From Flavobacterium anhuiense (GTDB taxonomy: Bacteria; Bacteroidota; Bacteroidia; Flavobacteriales; Flavobacteriaceae), in assembly GCF_900101855.1 (NCBI RefSeq), contig NZ_FMVC01000004.1:558001-622000 (forward strand): DNA of 64,000 nucleotides, read 5' to 3'. Position 1 is the stretch's first letter; each line of letters begins with the position of its first letter. The translations under genes and the position numbers were made by a program. The notes beneath the pieces were generated by a model. That model was not told the DNA's origin. It ran no database searches and worked only from the letters and a program-made list of their open reading frames with translations. Positions 26,462-35,082 of this stretch are shown in pieces.

Positions 26462-27340
26462 TTATTTCTCTCCTAATTCTTTCTTATACAACTCAATATT
26501 TATTGCTGTTTTTTCGTCTAGTTCTGGTTCTTTAATATCGGTGTGTTTCTTCATTTCTTCCCAGATAATTTTAGCTACAATATAACGCGACATTTCTTTG
26601 TCATCGGCTGGAACAATGTACCATGGCGCATGAGCTGTAGAAGTTTTATTTATCGCATCCTCATAATACTTCATATATTCATCCCAATATCCACGCTCTT
26701 TCAAGTCTCCAGGCGAAAATTTCCAATTGTGTTTTTCTTCTTCCAAACGACGCAATAAACGCTGGCGCTGTTCTTCTTTGCTCAAATGCAAATAGAATTT
26801 CATTACGATTGTTCCGTTTTGGCAAATGTGTTTTTCAAAATTATTAATCTGTTCAATCCTGTTTTTCCAAAATTCGGTTGTAATATCATCTACAGAATCA
26901 ATTCCTGGCAAGTTTTCAGCCAGCACATATTCAGGATGCACACGCGTTACCAAAACATTTTCATAATGTGTTCTATTAAAAATGGCAAACTTCCCTTTTT
27001 CTGGAAGTGCAATATAGTGACGCCATAAATAGTCATGCTCCAGTTCTGTAGAAGTCGGTGTCTTAAAACTATGCACCACAACCCCACGCGGATTAAACTC
27101 CTTAAAAACTTCTCGAATCAAACTATCCTTTCCCGAAGTATCCATTCCTTGCAGGCAAATCAAAACGCTGTATTTGTTGTGCGCATACATTACGTCTTGC
27201 AAATCGCTCAATTTGGCTTGAACTTTATCTAGTTTTTCATCTTTTTCGTCATCATCTGCATCTACTTTTAATAAAGTTGGAAGTTTACTTAACTTGATTT
27301 TATTTGTAACTTTAAAATCTTTCGGGTCTATTGATTTCAT
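26462..27340 (-). CDS. ppk2: Polyphosphate kinase 2 family protein
   Basis: P-loop kinase that uses polyphosphate to phosphorylate nucleoside mono- or diphosphates, or the reverse. Walker A GMDTSGKDS starts at residue 65, the lid module has NPRGVVVHSFKTPT, and Walker B-type FNRTHYENVL is at 121-130. The length of 292 residues is that of a one-domain PPK2. The N-terminal 55 residues are charged. It is a single-gene unit with a hairpin downstream. Whether it makes ATP, GTP or AMP-derived nucleotides cannot be told from sequence. Confidence 0.92.
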   Translation of the reverse strand: MKSIDPKDFKVTNKIKLSKLPTLLKVDADDDEKDEKLDKVQAKLSDLQDVMYAHNKYSVLICLQGMDTSGKDSLIREVFKEFNPRGVVVHSFKTPTSTELEHDYLWRHYIALPEKGKFAIFNRTHYENVLVTRVHPEYVLAENLPGIDSVDDITTEFWKNRIEQINNFEKHICQNGTIVMKFYLHLSKEEQRQRLLRRLEEEKHNWKFSPGDLKERGYWDEYMKYYEDAINKTSTAHAPWYIVPADDKEMSRYIVAKIIWEEMKKHTDIKEPELDEKTAINIELYKKELGEK

Positions 27341-27419
27341 ATTTTCGAATTTTGTATCATAAATATAGTAATTTTACGAAGCAAATTCCTGCTATTCATT
27401 GCAATACTTTTCAATAAAT

Positions 27420-27540
27420 TGCTTTTTTCCAAGCCACAACAAGAGCTTCCTTCGGTCGCTTTGTTCTGTCAGGAAAAAATGCCATTTCTTTTCAAAGTAT
27501 TTCTCCCGAAGCTTCGGGACTATCAGGGCTAGGCAGTTAT
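27420..27540. other. Possible gene-remnant or mobile repeat in spacer
   Basis: This spacer has GC-richer sequence than its surroundings, with AAGAGCTTCCTTCGGTCGC and a palindrome TCCCGAAGCTTCGGGA at 27504-27519. No intact ORF longer than a short spurious one fits. The palindrome resembles the CCCGATAGCTATCGGG elements elsewhere. It could be a REP-like element or a gene remnant. Confidence 0.35.
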
Positions 27541-27587
27541 TTTCAAAACAACATTCATCTATAATTTTTAGATTTTATATTTAGATA

Positions 27588-28061
27588 ATGAAAAAAAGCT
27601 TTGTAATACTACTACTTTTATTAGGAATTCAAGGTTTCTGTCAAAATGAAATCGATTCTCTTGAAGATCAAATACGTGTTGAGATTTTTGGAAAATGTTT
27701 CTCGCAGCTAAAACCACTTCCCGAAGTTAAAAATACAGCCAAATTAAACAAAATACCATTTTGCAGTTTGTATCAGTGCGTTCGTTATGTACAGTATGTA
27801 GAATACGAAGAGAAAATACAAAATGCGATTTTAAAAAGAGCAGTTGAAATTGCTGCATTGCTTTATAAAAACGAAACTCCAATATATTTGATAAGCGGAA
27901 TGAATAGTTCGGATAAAGCATTGATGAAAAATATTAACTTAAAAGATGATGATAAATTAGTATATATAAGTGTTGCCGAATGCATTTCATCTAGTACCTT
28001 GGACAGAATTCAAGAAGTTGTAAATAATGAAACTACAAGACTTATAAATCTAAAAAAATAA
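27588..28061 (+). CDS. Secreted protein of unknown function
   Basis: 157 residues with a signal peptide (MKKSFVILLLLLGIQGFCQ). The mature protein contains three more cysteines, in GKCFSQL, IPFCSLYQCVRYVQY and AECISS, that could form disulfides. No known motif is recognised. Eight bases separate it from the next gene on the same strand, so they may be cotranscribed. Confidence 0.75.
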   Translation: MKKSFVILLLLLGIQGFCQNEIDSLEDQIRVEIFGKCFSQLKPLPEVKNTAKLNKIPFCSLYQCVRYVQYVEYEEKIQNAILKRAVEIAALLYKNETPIYLISGMNSSDKALMKNINLKDDDKLVYISVAECISSSTLDRIQEVVNNETTRLINLKK

Positions 28062-28069
28062 CTCTTTTC

Positions 28070-28906
28070 ATGGAAAAATTCACATTAGAAATATTATTTC
28101 AAATCATCGGAATCGGCTCGGCATCGGGATTATTTTACAATAATGACGCGCTTTATGTAATTGGCGACAACAGCGGATTTCTTTACGAATACAATATGCA
28201 AAATCAGCAACTGAATCAGCATGCTTTAATTGACAATCCAACGCAGAATATTCCGAAAAACTTAAAACCCGATTTTGAGTCACTTACACATCATAACGAT
28301 ACACTTTATGTTTTTGGTTCTGGTTCAACCGAAAACCGAAACAAAATGATTGAATTTGATTTGAAATCGAAAACCGTTTTACAAAAAAACAATTTAGTCG
28401 ATCTGTATGCCGTAATGCAGAATTTCGGAGAAATTAAACCAGAAGATTTTAATCTAGAAGGTGCTATTTTTGATGGCGAAAACTGGTATTTATTCAATCG
28501 CGGAAATGGCGTTTCAAACAAAAACACCATTTTTACGATTCACGCCAAAAATCTAGGAGAAGAATTTGCTCTAATTTCTGTTAATTACAAACTGCCAAAA
28601 ATAAAAGGCGTTCGTTCTAGTTTTACCGATGCTGTTTTGGTCGACGATAAAATCTATTTCCTCTCAACTGCCGAAGACACCAAATCGACTTATGATGACG
28701 GAGAAATTCTAGGAAGTTTCATCGGAAGAATTGATGTAAAAACCATGAAAATAGATTTTACTCAAAAAATTACCTCAACCAATAAATTTGAAGGTCTGAC
28801 TTTCTATAAAAAAGAAAACAACAAAATCGAATTTTTGCTTTGCGAAGATAATGATACAGAAGTTTTAGAAACGAAGATTTATAAATTGACTTTGCCGATT
28901 AAATAA
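28070..28906 (+). CDS. Beta-propeller-like protein, DUF6929-type
   Basis: 278 residues with a repeating strand pattern (YVIGDNSGFLYEY, LYVFGSGST, WYLFNRGNG, IYFLSTAED, GRIDVKT) typical of a beta-propeller. A DFESLTHHND and FEGLTFYKK pair recalls calcium or ligand sites in six-bladed propellers. There is no obvious signal peptide; the N-terminus is hydrophobic but lacks a positively charged start. I associate it with DUF6929 by memory. Function unknown. Confidence 0.75.
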   Translation: MEKFTLEILFQIIGIGSASGLFYNNDALYVIGDNSGFLYEYNMQNQQLNQHALIDNPTQNIPKNLKPDFESLTHHNDTLYVFGSGSTENRNKMIEFDLKSKTVLQKNNLVDLYAVMQNFGEIKPEDFNLEGAIFDGENWYLFNRGNGVSNKNTIFTIHAKNLGEEFALISVNYKLPKIKGVRSSFTDAVLVDDKIYFLSTAEDTKSTYDDGEILGSFIGRIDVKTMKIDFTQKITSTNKFEGLTFYKKENNKIEFLLCEDNDTEVLETKIYKLTLPIK

Positions 28907-28928
28907 AACTTAGCGAATCTCTCTGTCG

Positions 28929-28974
28929 CTTTGTGAATCTTTGCGAAAGAGCTATTACACAAAGATTCACAAAG
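28929..28974. repeat. Iterated-word inverted repeat (CTTTGTGAATCTTTG)
   Basis: Perfect 15-base arms at 28929-28943 and 28960-28974 with a 16-base loop follow the propeller gene. Flanking copies of CTTTG/CAAAG and an outer GCGAAT/ATTCGC pair extend it. It could act as a terminator or transcript stabiliser. Confidence 0.7.
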
Positions 28975-29015
28975 GTATTCGCATAGAAACACAAAGGTTA
29001 AAAATACTCCCTTAA

Positions 29016-29693
29016 ATGAAACAACTCTACAGAATTATATTCATCCTATTTTTTATCAGCCTTAAAATTTATTCTCAAAAGCAAGAAGCCATAATCTATT
29101 TTAAAGACGGAGATTCTATTGAAGGATACGCTTATCTCAAATTCAATAAAATAAAATTTAAGGTTGCTCTAGAAGACAAACCCGATACTTGGGACGAAGA
29201 ATTTGTAAAAAGAATTAAATTCGTTGATTTTGGTTTTTCAAGAACTTTCGAATATGTAAAATTAAATTCTTTGGACAAACCCAAATTGGTAGAAATCATT
29301 ACTAAAGGAGAGGCAACCTTATATAAAAAACTTGGATCAGATTTTAGCCTTGCTGATAAAATTTATAATCCATACGACGACCGTCCTACAAGTTCTGGAG
29401 GTGCAAACTTAAATCCAGACTTTAAATCCCAAGTAAATTCAGATATGCAACTACAGTCATCTTATCCTTATGGGAATTTACCAGACCCTTCCGTATTTTA
29501 TTATGTCAAAAAACAAAAAGACAAATATCCAACATGTTTAAACTGCGGGATTGTAAACTCATGGCGAAAAAACACTTCGAAAGTTTTTGCTGACTGCGAT
29601 TTTATCGTAAAAAAACTAAAAAGCGACAAATGGATTTTCGAAGACATTAAAGAAATTGTAGAATTTTATAATGATGTTTGCTTAGGAGAATAA
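29016..29693 (+). CDS. Secreted protein of unknown function
   Basis: 225 residues with a signal peptide ending about IYSQ. The mature part begins with a strand-rich segment (AIIYFKDGDSIEGYAYL), then a Ser/Pro/Gly-rich middle and a C-terminal region with TCLNCG (CxxC) and a lone Cys near the end. The first region resembles short beta-sandwich domains of secreted Bacteroidota proteins. No enzyme motif is visible. Confidence 0.72.
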   Translation: MKQLYRIIFILFFISLKIYSQKQEAIIYFKDGDSIEGYAYLKFNKIKFKVALEDKPDTWDEEFVKRIKFVDFGFSRTFEYVKLNSLDKPKLVEIITKGEATLYKKLGSDFSLADKIYNPYDDRPTSSGGANLNPDFKSQVNSDMQLQSSYPYGNLPDPSVFYYVKKQKDKYPTCLNCGIVNSWRKNTSKVFADCDFIVKKLKSDKWIFEDIKEIVEFYNDVCLGE

Positions 29694-29848
29694 TTACGAT
29701 AAGAAGCAGAGCAGTGCGTCTCTATAATAAACCTTTGTAACTTGTAGCTTTGTAACTTTGTCCCTTAAAAAAAATATTTTAATATTTTTTTCACCCCCGT
29801 CCCAACCTTTTTATCTTTTTTACTCTCTATACAAGAAAGACAACAATT

Positions 29849-30385
29849 GTGATAAACGAGACTCAAATAGCAAACTGTAAAAAAATGCACCGAGATGCCC
29901 AGCGTCAGGTGTACGAATACATGGCGCCAAAGTTGTACCGCCTTTGCAAAAGATATTTAAAAAAGGAAGAGGAAATCGAAGAAGCTTTGGCCGATTCTTT
30001 CTTTACTATTTTCACCAAACTAGAACAGTTAAAAGAAGCTTATGCTTTTGAAGCTTGGGCAAGACGCATAACTGTAAATCATTGTTTGGCGACGATTAGA
30101 AAAGAAACCAACTTTAATATGTATTTAGATGATGTGAAACTGCTTTCGCAGCCTTCTGTCGACGAACTGAATACATTGGAAGAAGAAGATTTACTTAATT
30201 TATTAAATCATATTCCTGACGGCTGTAAAACTGTGTTTAACCTTTTTGTCATTGAAGGTTTCTCACACAAAGAAATAGCCGAAATGCTGAAGATTTCTGA
30301 AGGCACCTCAAAATCACAATTGAATGCCGCTAAGACCAAACTGAAAGAACTGGTTAATAAACTGTATTATCAAAAAGCAAAATAG
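29849..30385 (+). CDS. ECF-type RNA polymerase sigma factor
   Basis: 178 residues, region 2 at about 15-85 (YRLCKRYLKKEEEIEEALADSFF, AFEAWARRITVNHCL) and region 4 at about 120-170 (GCKTVFNLFVIEGFSHKEIAEML, SEGTSKSQL). The start is a GTG at 29849. The next gene begins two bases after its stop and encodes a membrane protein in anti-sigma position, so sigma release from a membrane-held complex is the likely mode of control. The regulon may include the VWA gene downstream, which is inference. Confidence 0.92.
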   Translation: MINETQIANCKKMHRDAQRQVYEYMAPKLYRLCKRYLKKEEEIEEALADSFFTIFTKLEQLKEAYAFEAWARRITVNHCLATIRKETNFNMYLDDVKLLSQPSVDELNTLEEEDLLNLLNHIPDGCKTVFNLFVIEGFSHKEIAEMLKISEGTSKSQLNAAKTKLKELVNKLYYQKAK

Positions 30386-30387
30386 TC

Positions 30388-31353
30388 ATGGACAATCAAG
30401 ATAAATTATTCGATAAAATAAAAGAAGCTGCGCAAAAAGCCGAGTTTCAAGGCTTTCCAGGAATGGAAAAAGTCTGGGCGCGCGTAGAAGAAAAACTGGA
30501 CAAAAAAGAAGATAAAAAAACAATTGCATTATGGAAAAAAATCGCGGTTGCCGCTTCTCTTCTATTATTGCTTTCTCTAGGCTTTCAGTTTTTACATTCT
30601 AATAAAGAAACTGTAACAGAAATTCCAAAAGTAGTTTTGGAAGAAAAAGAAGCAAAACAGCCTCAAACTGAAGAGCCAATTGTAAAACAAAATGATGCAA
30701 CTTCTTTAGGAATAGTTTCAAACGAAGAAGCAGTTAAAATTTTAGACAATCAGACTAAAAATAAAGAACGAGTTGCGGTTCAAGAAATAACGATTCCAAA
30801 ATCAGAACCTGTTTTATCTGCACCAGCTCCGAGTATTGCGGCAGAAACTGTCGTTTCTGAAAATGCGCCTCTTAAAAGTGAATCTTATGAGGAAGAAAAT
30901 AACTTCGTTTCAAAAAAAGAAGTAACTCCAGAAATGGGTTATTCAAGTTATCCTCAAAGAGAATCTGCAAAAGTTGCTTACGCTGCAACGCCAACGCAAA
31001 AAGCAAAAAAGAACGTACCTTTAGTGATTCTTAACGGAAACGCAATGGCTCATAGCGACGACGTAAAAAAAGATAAAATGGTGCGAGATGAGCTTCCAAA
31101 TCTAAATCCAGAAAATGTAGATTCTCTTGTTGTCCTTGATGAACCTTTGTACATTATTGATGGAATTTACTATTCTGAAAATGATTTGTTTGGCAAAAAC
31201 CCGACTAGTCCGTATGCACCTTTAGATAAACAAGACATTAAAACCGTAACTATTTTGCAAGACCTTGAAGCTACCGAAAAATATGGCGAAAGAGGTAAAA
31301 AGGGAGTTGTTATAATCACTACAAAAAACGGAAAACCGGCTCCGAAAAAATAA
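30388..31353 (+). CDS. Membrane protein in anti-sigma position with C-terminal TonB-plug-like motifs
   Basis: 321 residues: a short cytosolic N-terminus (1-50, with GFPGMEKVWARVEEKL), one membrane helix (about 50-69), a long Glu/Lys/Pro-rich linker and a C-terminal region resembling SusC/TonB receptor plugs. The plug-like part is PLYIIDGIYY (253-262), DIKTVTILQDLEATEKYG (283-300) and GVVIITTKNG (306-315). A weaker copy precedes it: PLVILNGN (211-218) and NPENVDSLVVL (240-250). The topology fits an anti-sigma factor whose periplasmic end senses or binds partners. No zinc anti-sigma motif is seen. Confidence 0.82.
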   Translation: MDNQDKLFDKIKEAAQKAEFQGFPGMEKVWARVEEKLDKKEDKKTIALWKKIAVAASLLLLLSLGFQFLHSNKETVTEIPKVVLEEKEAKQPQTEEPIVKQNDATSLGIVSNEEAVKILDNQTKNKERVAVQEITIPKSEPVLSAPAPSIAAETVVSENAPLKSESYEEENNFVSKKEVTPEMGYSSYPQRESAKVAYAATPTQKAKKNVPLVILNGNAMAHSDDVKKDKMVRDELPNLNPENVDSLVVLDEPLYIIDGIYYSENDLFGKNPTSPYAPLDKQDIKTVTILQDLEATEKYGERGKKGVVIITTKNGKPAPKK

Positions 31354-31367
31354 TCGGTCCACAATAA

Positions 31368-31400
31368 AACTTTGTCAAAGTTTCAAACTTTGACAAAGTT
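31368..31400. repeat. Near-perfect palindrome between anti-sigma and VWA genes
   Basis: Sixteen-base arms AACTTTGTCAAAGTTT and its complement, separated by one base (31384). It lies in an operon-internal gap, so it could attenuate or stabilise the transcript rather than separate unrelated genes. Confidence 0.75.
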
Positions 31401-31432
31401 AAATCTCAACATTAATTCTAAAACTTATTATC

Positions 31433-33598
31433 ATGAAAAGTCTAAAACTTATTTCATCAGCCATTGCTATGGTTATATGTTTCGTAACCATAGCACAAGA
31501 AAGAACTATTTCTGGAATCGTTTCAGATGAAACAAAACAGCCACTTCCAGGTGTAACCGTTTTCAATCAGACATCAAAAAAAAATGTTGCAACTGATTTT
31601 GATGGAAAATATAGCATTCAAGCTAAAACTGGAGACATGCTAGTTTTCTCTTATATTGGATACAAAAACCAAAATCAAAAGGTTCAAAACTCAAATACGA
31701 TTAATATAAAACTACTTCCAGATAATCAGACCTTAAGCGAAGTTGTAGTTTTGGGTTATGGCGTAAGCAGTTCAGAATATGAAGACCGAAGCTATGCTCG
31801 TGCTGAAAGAAGAAGAGAGAAAAAAGATGCAGCACAGGCACTTAAAGGAAAAGTTGCAGGAATTCAAGTTCAAAATTCTATGGGATATTCTGCTATGCCA
31901 AGCCCGACTGTTTCTATTCGCGCAAATGAATCAGTTTCTCCAAAAAGTGAACCTATGTATATTATTGACGGAGTTCCTGCAAAAGCCAATCAAATGGCAA
32001 AAATAAATCCGAATGATATTGATAATGTTTCGGTTTTAAAAGATCAAGCCGCGACTTCAATTTATGGCAGTAAAGCTTCGAATGGTGTTGTGGTAATTTC
32101 AACCAAAAATGAAATCTACAAAAATCTTTCTGAAAAAGAACTGGATAAAAAATTAAATATTATGCCAATTCCGACAGAACCAACTCAGGAAGATTATGAT
32201 GCTTTTATAGAAAATGCTTTTGAAAGTCCAAAAACAGCGCCTCTTTCTACATTTTCTATAGATGTTGATAATGCTTCGTATACCAATATCAGACGTTTTT
32301 TAAACAATGGCCAGCAAGTTCCAAAAGACGCGGTTCGTGTAGAAGAAATGGTTAATTTCTTTAAATATACTTATCCACAGCCAAAAAATGAGCATCCGTT
32401 TTCTATCAATACAGAAGTAAGCGATTCTCCTTGGAATAAGAATAATAAAATCCTTAAAATTGGCTTACAAGGAAAGAATATTCCAACAAACGATTTACCT
32501 GCTTCTAATCTTGTTTTCTTGATTGATGTTTCGGGTTCGATGAGCGACATGAATAAACTGCCTTTATTAAAACAATCAATGAAAATTTTAGTAAACGAAT
32601 TACGTGCAAAAGATAAAGTAGCGATTGTGGTTTATGCGGGCGCTGCAGGAATGGTTTTGCCTCCAACTTCTGGAGATGAGAAAAAAACGATTATCGACGT
32701 TTTGGACAAATTACAATCTGGCGGAAGTACAGCCGGAGGCGCAGGAATTGAATTGGCTTATAAAACTGCAACAGAAAATTTTATTAAAGGTGGAAACAAT
32801 CGTGTGATTCTTGCAACTGACGGAGATTTTAATGTGGGAAGTTCTTCTAATTCTGATATGGAAAAATTGATTGAAGAAAAAAGAAAAACAGGTGTTTTCT
32901 TGACTTGTCTGGGTTACGGAATGGGAAATTATAAAGACAGTAAAATGGAAATCTTGGCCGATAAAGGAAACGGAAATTATGCTTACATTGACAACATTCA
33001 GGAAGCGAATCGCTTTTTAGGAAAAGAATTCAAGGGTTCGATGTTTGCTATCGCGAAAGATGTAAAAATCCAGATCGAGTTCAATCCGAAGCAAGTTCAA
33101 GCGTATCGTTTGATTGGTTATGAAAACAGAAAATTACGTCCAGAAGATTTCAAAAATGATGCTATTGATGCTGGCGAATTAGGAAGCAATCATACTGTGA
33201 CGGCTTTGTATGAAATTATTCCAACTGGTGTAAAAAGTGATTATTTAGCTGAACAGCCTGATCCTTTAAAATATACTAAAACCGAAACCAATTCAAACAA
33301 TTACAGCAACGAATTGGCAACGATAAAATTCCGTTACAAAAAACCTGATGGCGATAAAAGCATCGAAATGGTTCAGGTAATCGAGAATAAATCGGTTGCT
33401 TTGGATAAAGCGAGTGATGACATGAAGTTTAGTTCTGCCGTAGCTTGGTTCGGATTAAAATTGAGAGATTCAAAATTAATTGCCGACAAGTCTTCTGAAG
33501 AAATTGTAAAACTAGCAAAACAAGGAAATTCTAACGACAGCGAAGGTTACAAAGCAGAATTTATTCGTTTGGTTGAAACTTCTAAGCAGTATAATTAA
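31433..33598 (+). CDS. Secreted VWA-domain protein with carboxypeptidase-D-like and TonB-plug-like domains
   Basis: 721 residues. Signal peptide (1-22), carboxypeptidase-regulatory-like domain (about 24-95, GIVSDETKQPLPGVTV, SYIGY), then a plug-like segment: LSEVVVLGYG (101-110), PMYIIDG (174-180), DIDNVSVLKDQAATSIYGS (195-213), GVVVISTKN (218-226). A von Willebrand A domain follows about 355-540, with metal site DVSGSM (Asp365, Ser367, Ser369). The remainder matches the YfbK-type C-terminal region. The receptor barrel that normally follows a plug is absent. It is the last gene of the ECF sigma operon, 79 bases after the membrane protein. Confidence 0.88.
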   Translation: MKSLKLISSAIAMVICFVTIAQERTISGIVSDETKQPLPGVTVFNQTSKKNVATDFDGKYSIQAKTGDMLVFSYIGYKNQNQKVQNSNTINIKLLPDNQTLSEVVVLGYGVSSSEYEDRSYARAERRREKKDAAQALKGKVAGIQVQNSMGYSAMPSPTVSIRANESVSPKSEPMYIIDGVPAKANQMAKINPNDIDNVSVLKDQAATSIYGSKASNGVVVISTKNEIYKNLSEKELDKKLNIMPIPTEPTQEDYDAFIENAFESPKTAPLSTFSIDVDNASYTNIRRFLNNGQQVPKDAVRVEEMVNFFKYTYPQPKNEHPFSINTEVSDSPWNKNNKILKIGLQGKNIPTNDLPASNLVFLIDVSGSMSDMNKLPLLKQSMKILVNELRAKDKVAIVVYAGAAGMVLPPTSGDEKKTIIDVLDKLQSGGSTAGGAGIELAYKTATENFIKGGNNRVILATDGDFNVGSSSNSDMEKLIEEKRKTGVFLTCLGYGMGNYKDSKMEILADKGNGNYAYIDNIQEANRFLGKEFKGSMFAIAKDVKIQIEFNPKQVQAYRLIGYENRKLRPEDFKNDAIDAGELGSNHTVTALYEIIPTGVKSDYLAEQPDPLKYTKTETNSNNYSNELATIKFRYKKPDGDKSIEMVQVIENKSVALDKASDDMKFSSAVAWFGLKLRDSKLIADKSSEEIVKLAKQGNSNDSEGYKAEFIRLVETSKQYN

Positions 33599-33610
33599 TA
33601 AATATTGTAT

Positions 33611-33618
33611 TACATTTG
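33611..33618 (+). promoter_or_regulatory. Promoter -7 box of the scramblase-like gene
   Basis: TACATTTG matches TAnnTTTG. It overlaps a TTG that could be read as a start codon at 33616, so translation must begin downstream, at ATG 33652. Confidence 0.6.
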
Positions 33619-33651
33619 CAGCTTTATTTTCAAAACTTATTTTACACACGT

Positions 33652-34239
33652 ATGAATCCTATTTTAAGCCAAAATCTATTTTTAGTAAAAGAACATATTG
33701 GAATGTTCAAAGCCGCAAACAATTACGATATATATCATCCAGAAACGAATCAAATCATCATGAACTGCCGAGAGAACAATCTTGGATTCTTCACAAAAGT
33801 ATTTCGTTTTACAGATTATAAAAGAGCAACTCCATTTAATGTTGAAATTACAACTGCTTCTGGAGAAAAATTAATTACAGTAAGAAGAGGCGTTGCCATT
33901 TTTAGATCGACCGTTGAAGTATTAGACGAGAAAGATCGCTTAGTTGGCACTTTCAAACAAAAATTTTTCTCAATCGGCGGAAGATTTGAAATTTTAGATA
34001 AAAATGAAAAACCTGTTGCAACGCTTCAAGGAAAATGGACTGGTTGGGATTTCAAATTCTCACATGAAAACAAGCAATTGGCACAAGTAAGTAAAAAATG
34101 GGCAGGATTAGGAAAAGAATTTTTTACAAGTGCCGACAATTATGTTCTTCAAATTGATGAAACAGTTGCTGCTGACAGTCCGTTGAGACAGTTAATTTTA
34201 GGAGCTGTCATGTGTATCGACATGGTTCTAAAAGAATAA
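33652..34239 (+). CDS. Phospholipid scramblase / LURP-one-like protein
   Basis: 195 residues in a beta-rich pattern with repeating strands (NLFLVKEHIGMFKAANNYDIYH, IFRSTVEVLDEKDRLVGTFKQKFFS, RFEILDKNEKPVATLQGKW) and a C-terminal hydrophobic helix, as in the Tubby C-terminal-like fold of LURP-one and scramblases. No catalytic motif is expected. The promoter box at 33611 argues against the 12-residue longer frame. Role in bacteria is unknown, possibly membrane or lipid related. Confidence 0.78.
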   Translation: MNPILSQNLFLVKEHIGMFKAANNYDIYHPETNQIIMNCRENNLGFFTKVFRFTDYKRATPFNVEITTASGEKLITVRRGVAIFRSTVEVLDEKDRLVGTFKQKFFSIGGRFEILDKNEKPVATLQGKWTGWDFKFSHENKQLAQVSKKWAGLGKEFFTSADNYVLQIDETVAADSPLRQLILGAVMCIDMVLKE

Positions 34240-34274
34240 AAAAAGTTGTTAAACTTAGATTAAGAATACCTTTT

Positions 34275-34330
34275 AAAGCATCATTTTAGTCTTCAAAAGC
34301 TTATTTTTGTAAGACTTAAAATGATGCTTT
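34275..34330 (+). promoter_or_regulatory. Long stem-loop with a promoter box in its loop
   Basis: Arms at 34275-34293 and 34311-34330 pair over 19 bases with one bulge. The loop holds TATTTTTG (34302-34309), an exact -7 box 44 bases before the next ATG. The stem may terminate the upstream transcript while its loop starts the next. Confidence 0.5.
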
Positions 34331-34352
34331 CTGCATTTCTAAAAACACAATC

Positions 34353-35069
34353 ATGACCGACTTAAAAAATAGAAACGCCTTTATTACAGGCGCAGGAAAA
34401 GGAATTGGAAAAGCTGTTGCCATTGCTTTGGCAAAAGAAGGTGTAAACCTGATTTTGGTTTCAAGAACTCAAAATGATATTGATCAGCTTGCTGCCGAAA
34501 CCGCAAAACTTGGCGTAAAAACGTTGGCGCTGTCTGCCGATGTTTCTGACATTAATTCTATCAATTCTGCCGTTGAAAAAGCTATTGCTGAATTTAAACA
34601 CATCGATATTTTAATCAATAGTGCTGGAATTGCTTCTTTTGGAAAATTCTTAGAGTTGGAGCCAGAAGCTTGGGAAAGAATCATTCAGGTAAATTTAATG
34701 GGAACGTATTACACTACGCGTGCCATTATCCCGAATATGATCGAAAGACAAACTGGAGACATTATCAATATTTCTTCAACTGCAGGATTAAACGGAAACG
34801 CATTGACAAGTGCTTACAGCGCATCTAAGTTTGCTGTTTTAGGTTTAACTGATTCTTTAATGCAGGAAATGAGAAAACACAATATTCGTGTTACAGCTCT
34901 AACGCCAAGTACTGTGGCAACTGACATGGCAAAAGATTTAAACTTAACTGACGGAAACCCAGAAAAAGTAATGCAGTCTGAAGATATGGCAGATTTAATT
35001 ATTGCACAGTTAAAATTAAACCGAAGAGTGTTTATCAAAAACAGCAGTATTTGGTCTACTAATCCTTAA
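34353..35069 (+). CDS. Short-chain dehydrogenase, 3-ketoacyl-ACP reductase-like
   Basis: Classical SDR of 238 residues. NAD(P)-binding [10 protein letters not shown] is near residue 12, NSAGIA in the usual position, Ser/Tyr/Lys active site SS...YSASK, and a C-terminal region ending at [10 protein letters not shown]. It resembles FabG and similar ketoreductases, but no fatty-acid synthesis genes are nearby, so the substrate is unknown. Its -7 box lies in the loop of the preceding stem-loop. Confidence 0.85.
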   Translation: MTDLKNRNAFITGAGKGIGKAVAIALAKEGVNLILVSRTQNDIDQLAAETAKLGVKTLALSADVSDINSINSAVEKAIAEFKHIDILINSAGIASFGKFLELEPEAWERIIQVNLMGTYYTTRAIIPNMIERQTGDIINISSTAGLNGNALTSAYSASKFAVLGLTDSLMQEMRKHNIRVTALTPSTVATDMAKDLNLTDGNPEKVMQSEDMADLIIAQLKLNRRVFIKNSSIWSTNP

Positions 35070-35082
35070 AAAATTAAATTCC

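Noticed and set aside
27399..27584. A 61-codon open frame in the ppk2 spacer
   Set aside because: Composition is unlike a protein and it coincides with repeat-like sequence. No promoter or family pattern supports it.
33573..33821. An overlapping frame across the VWA stop and the scramblase-like start
   Set aside because: It overlaps both genes in another frame and has no protein-like pattern.
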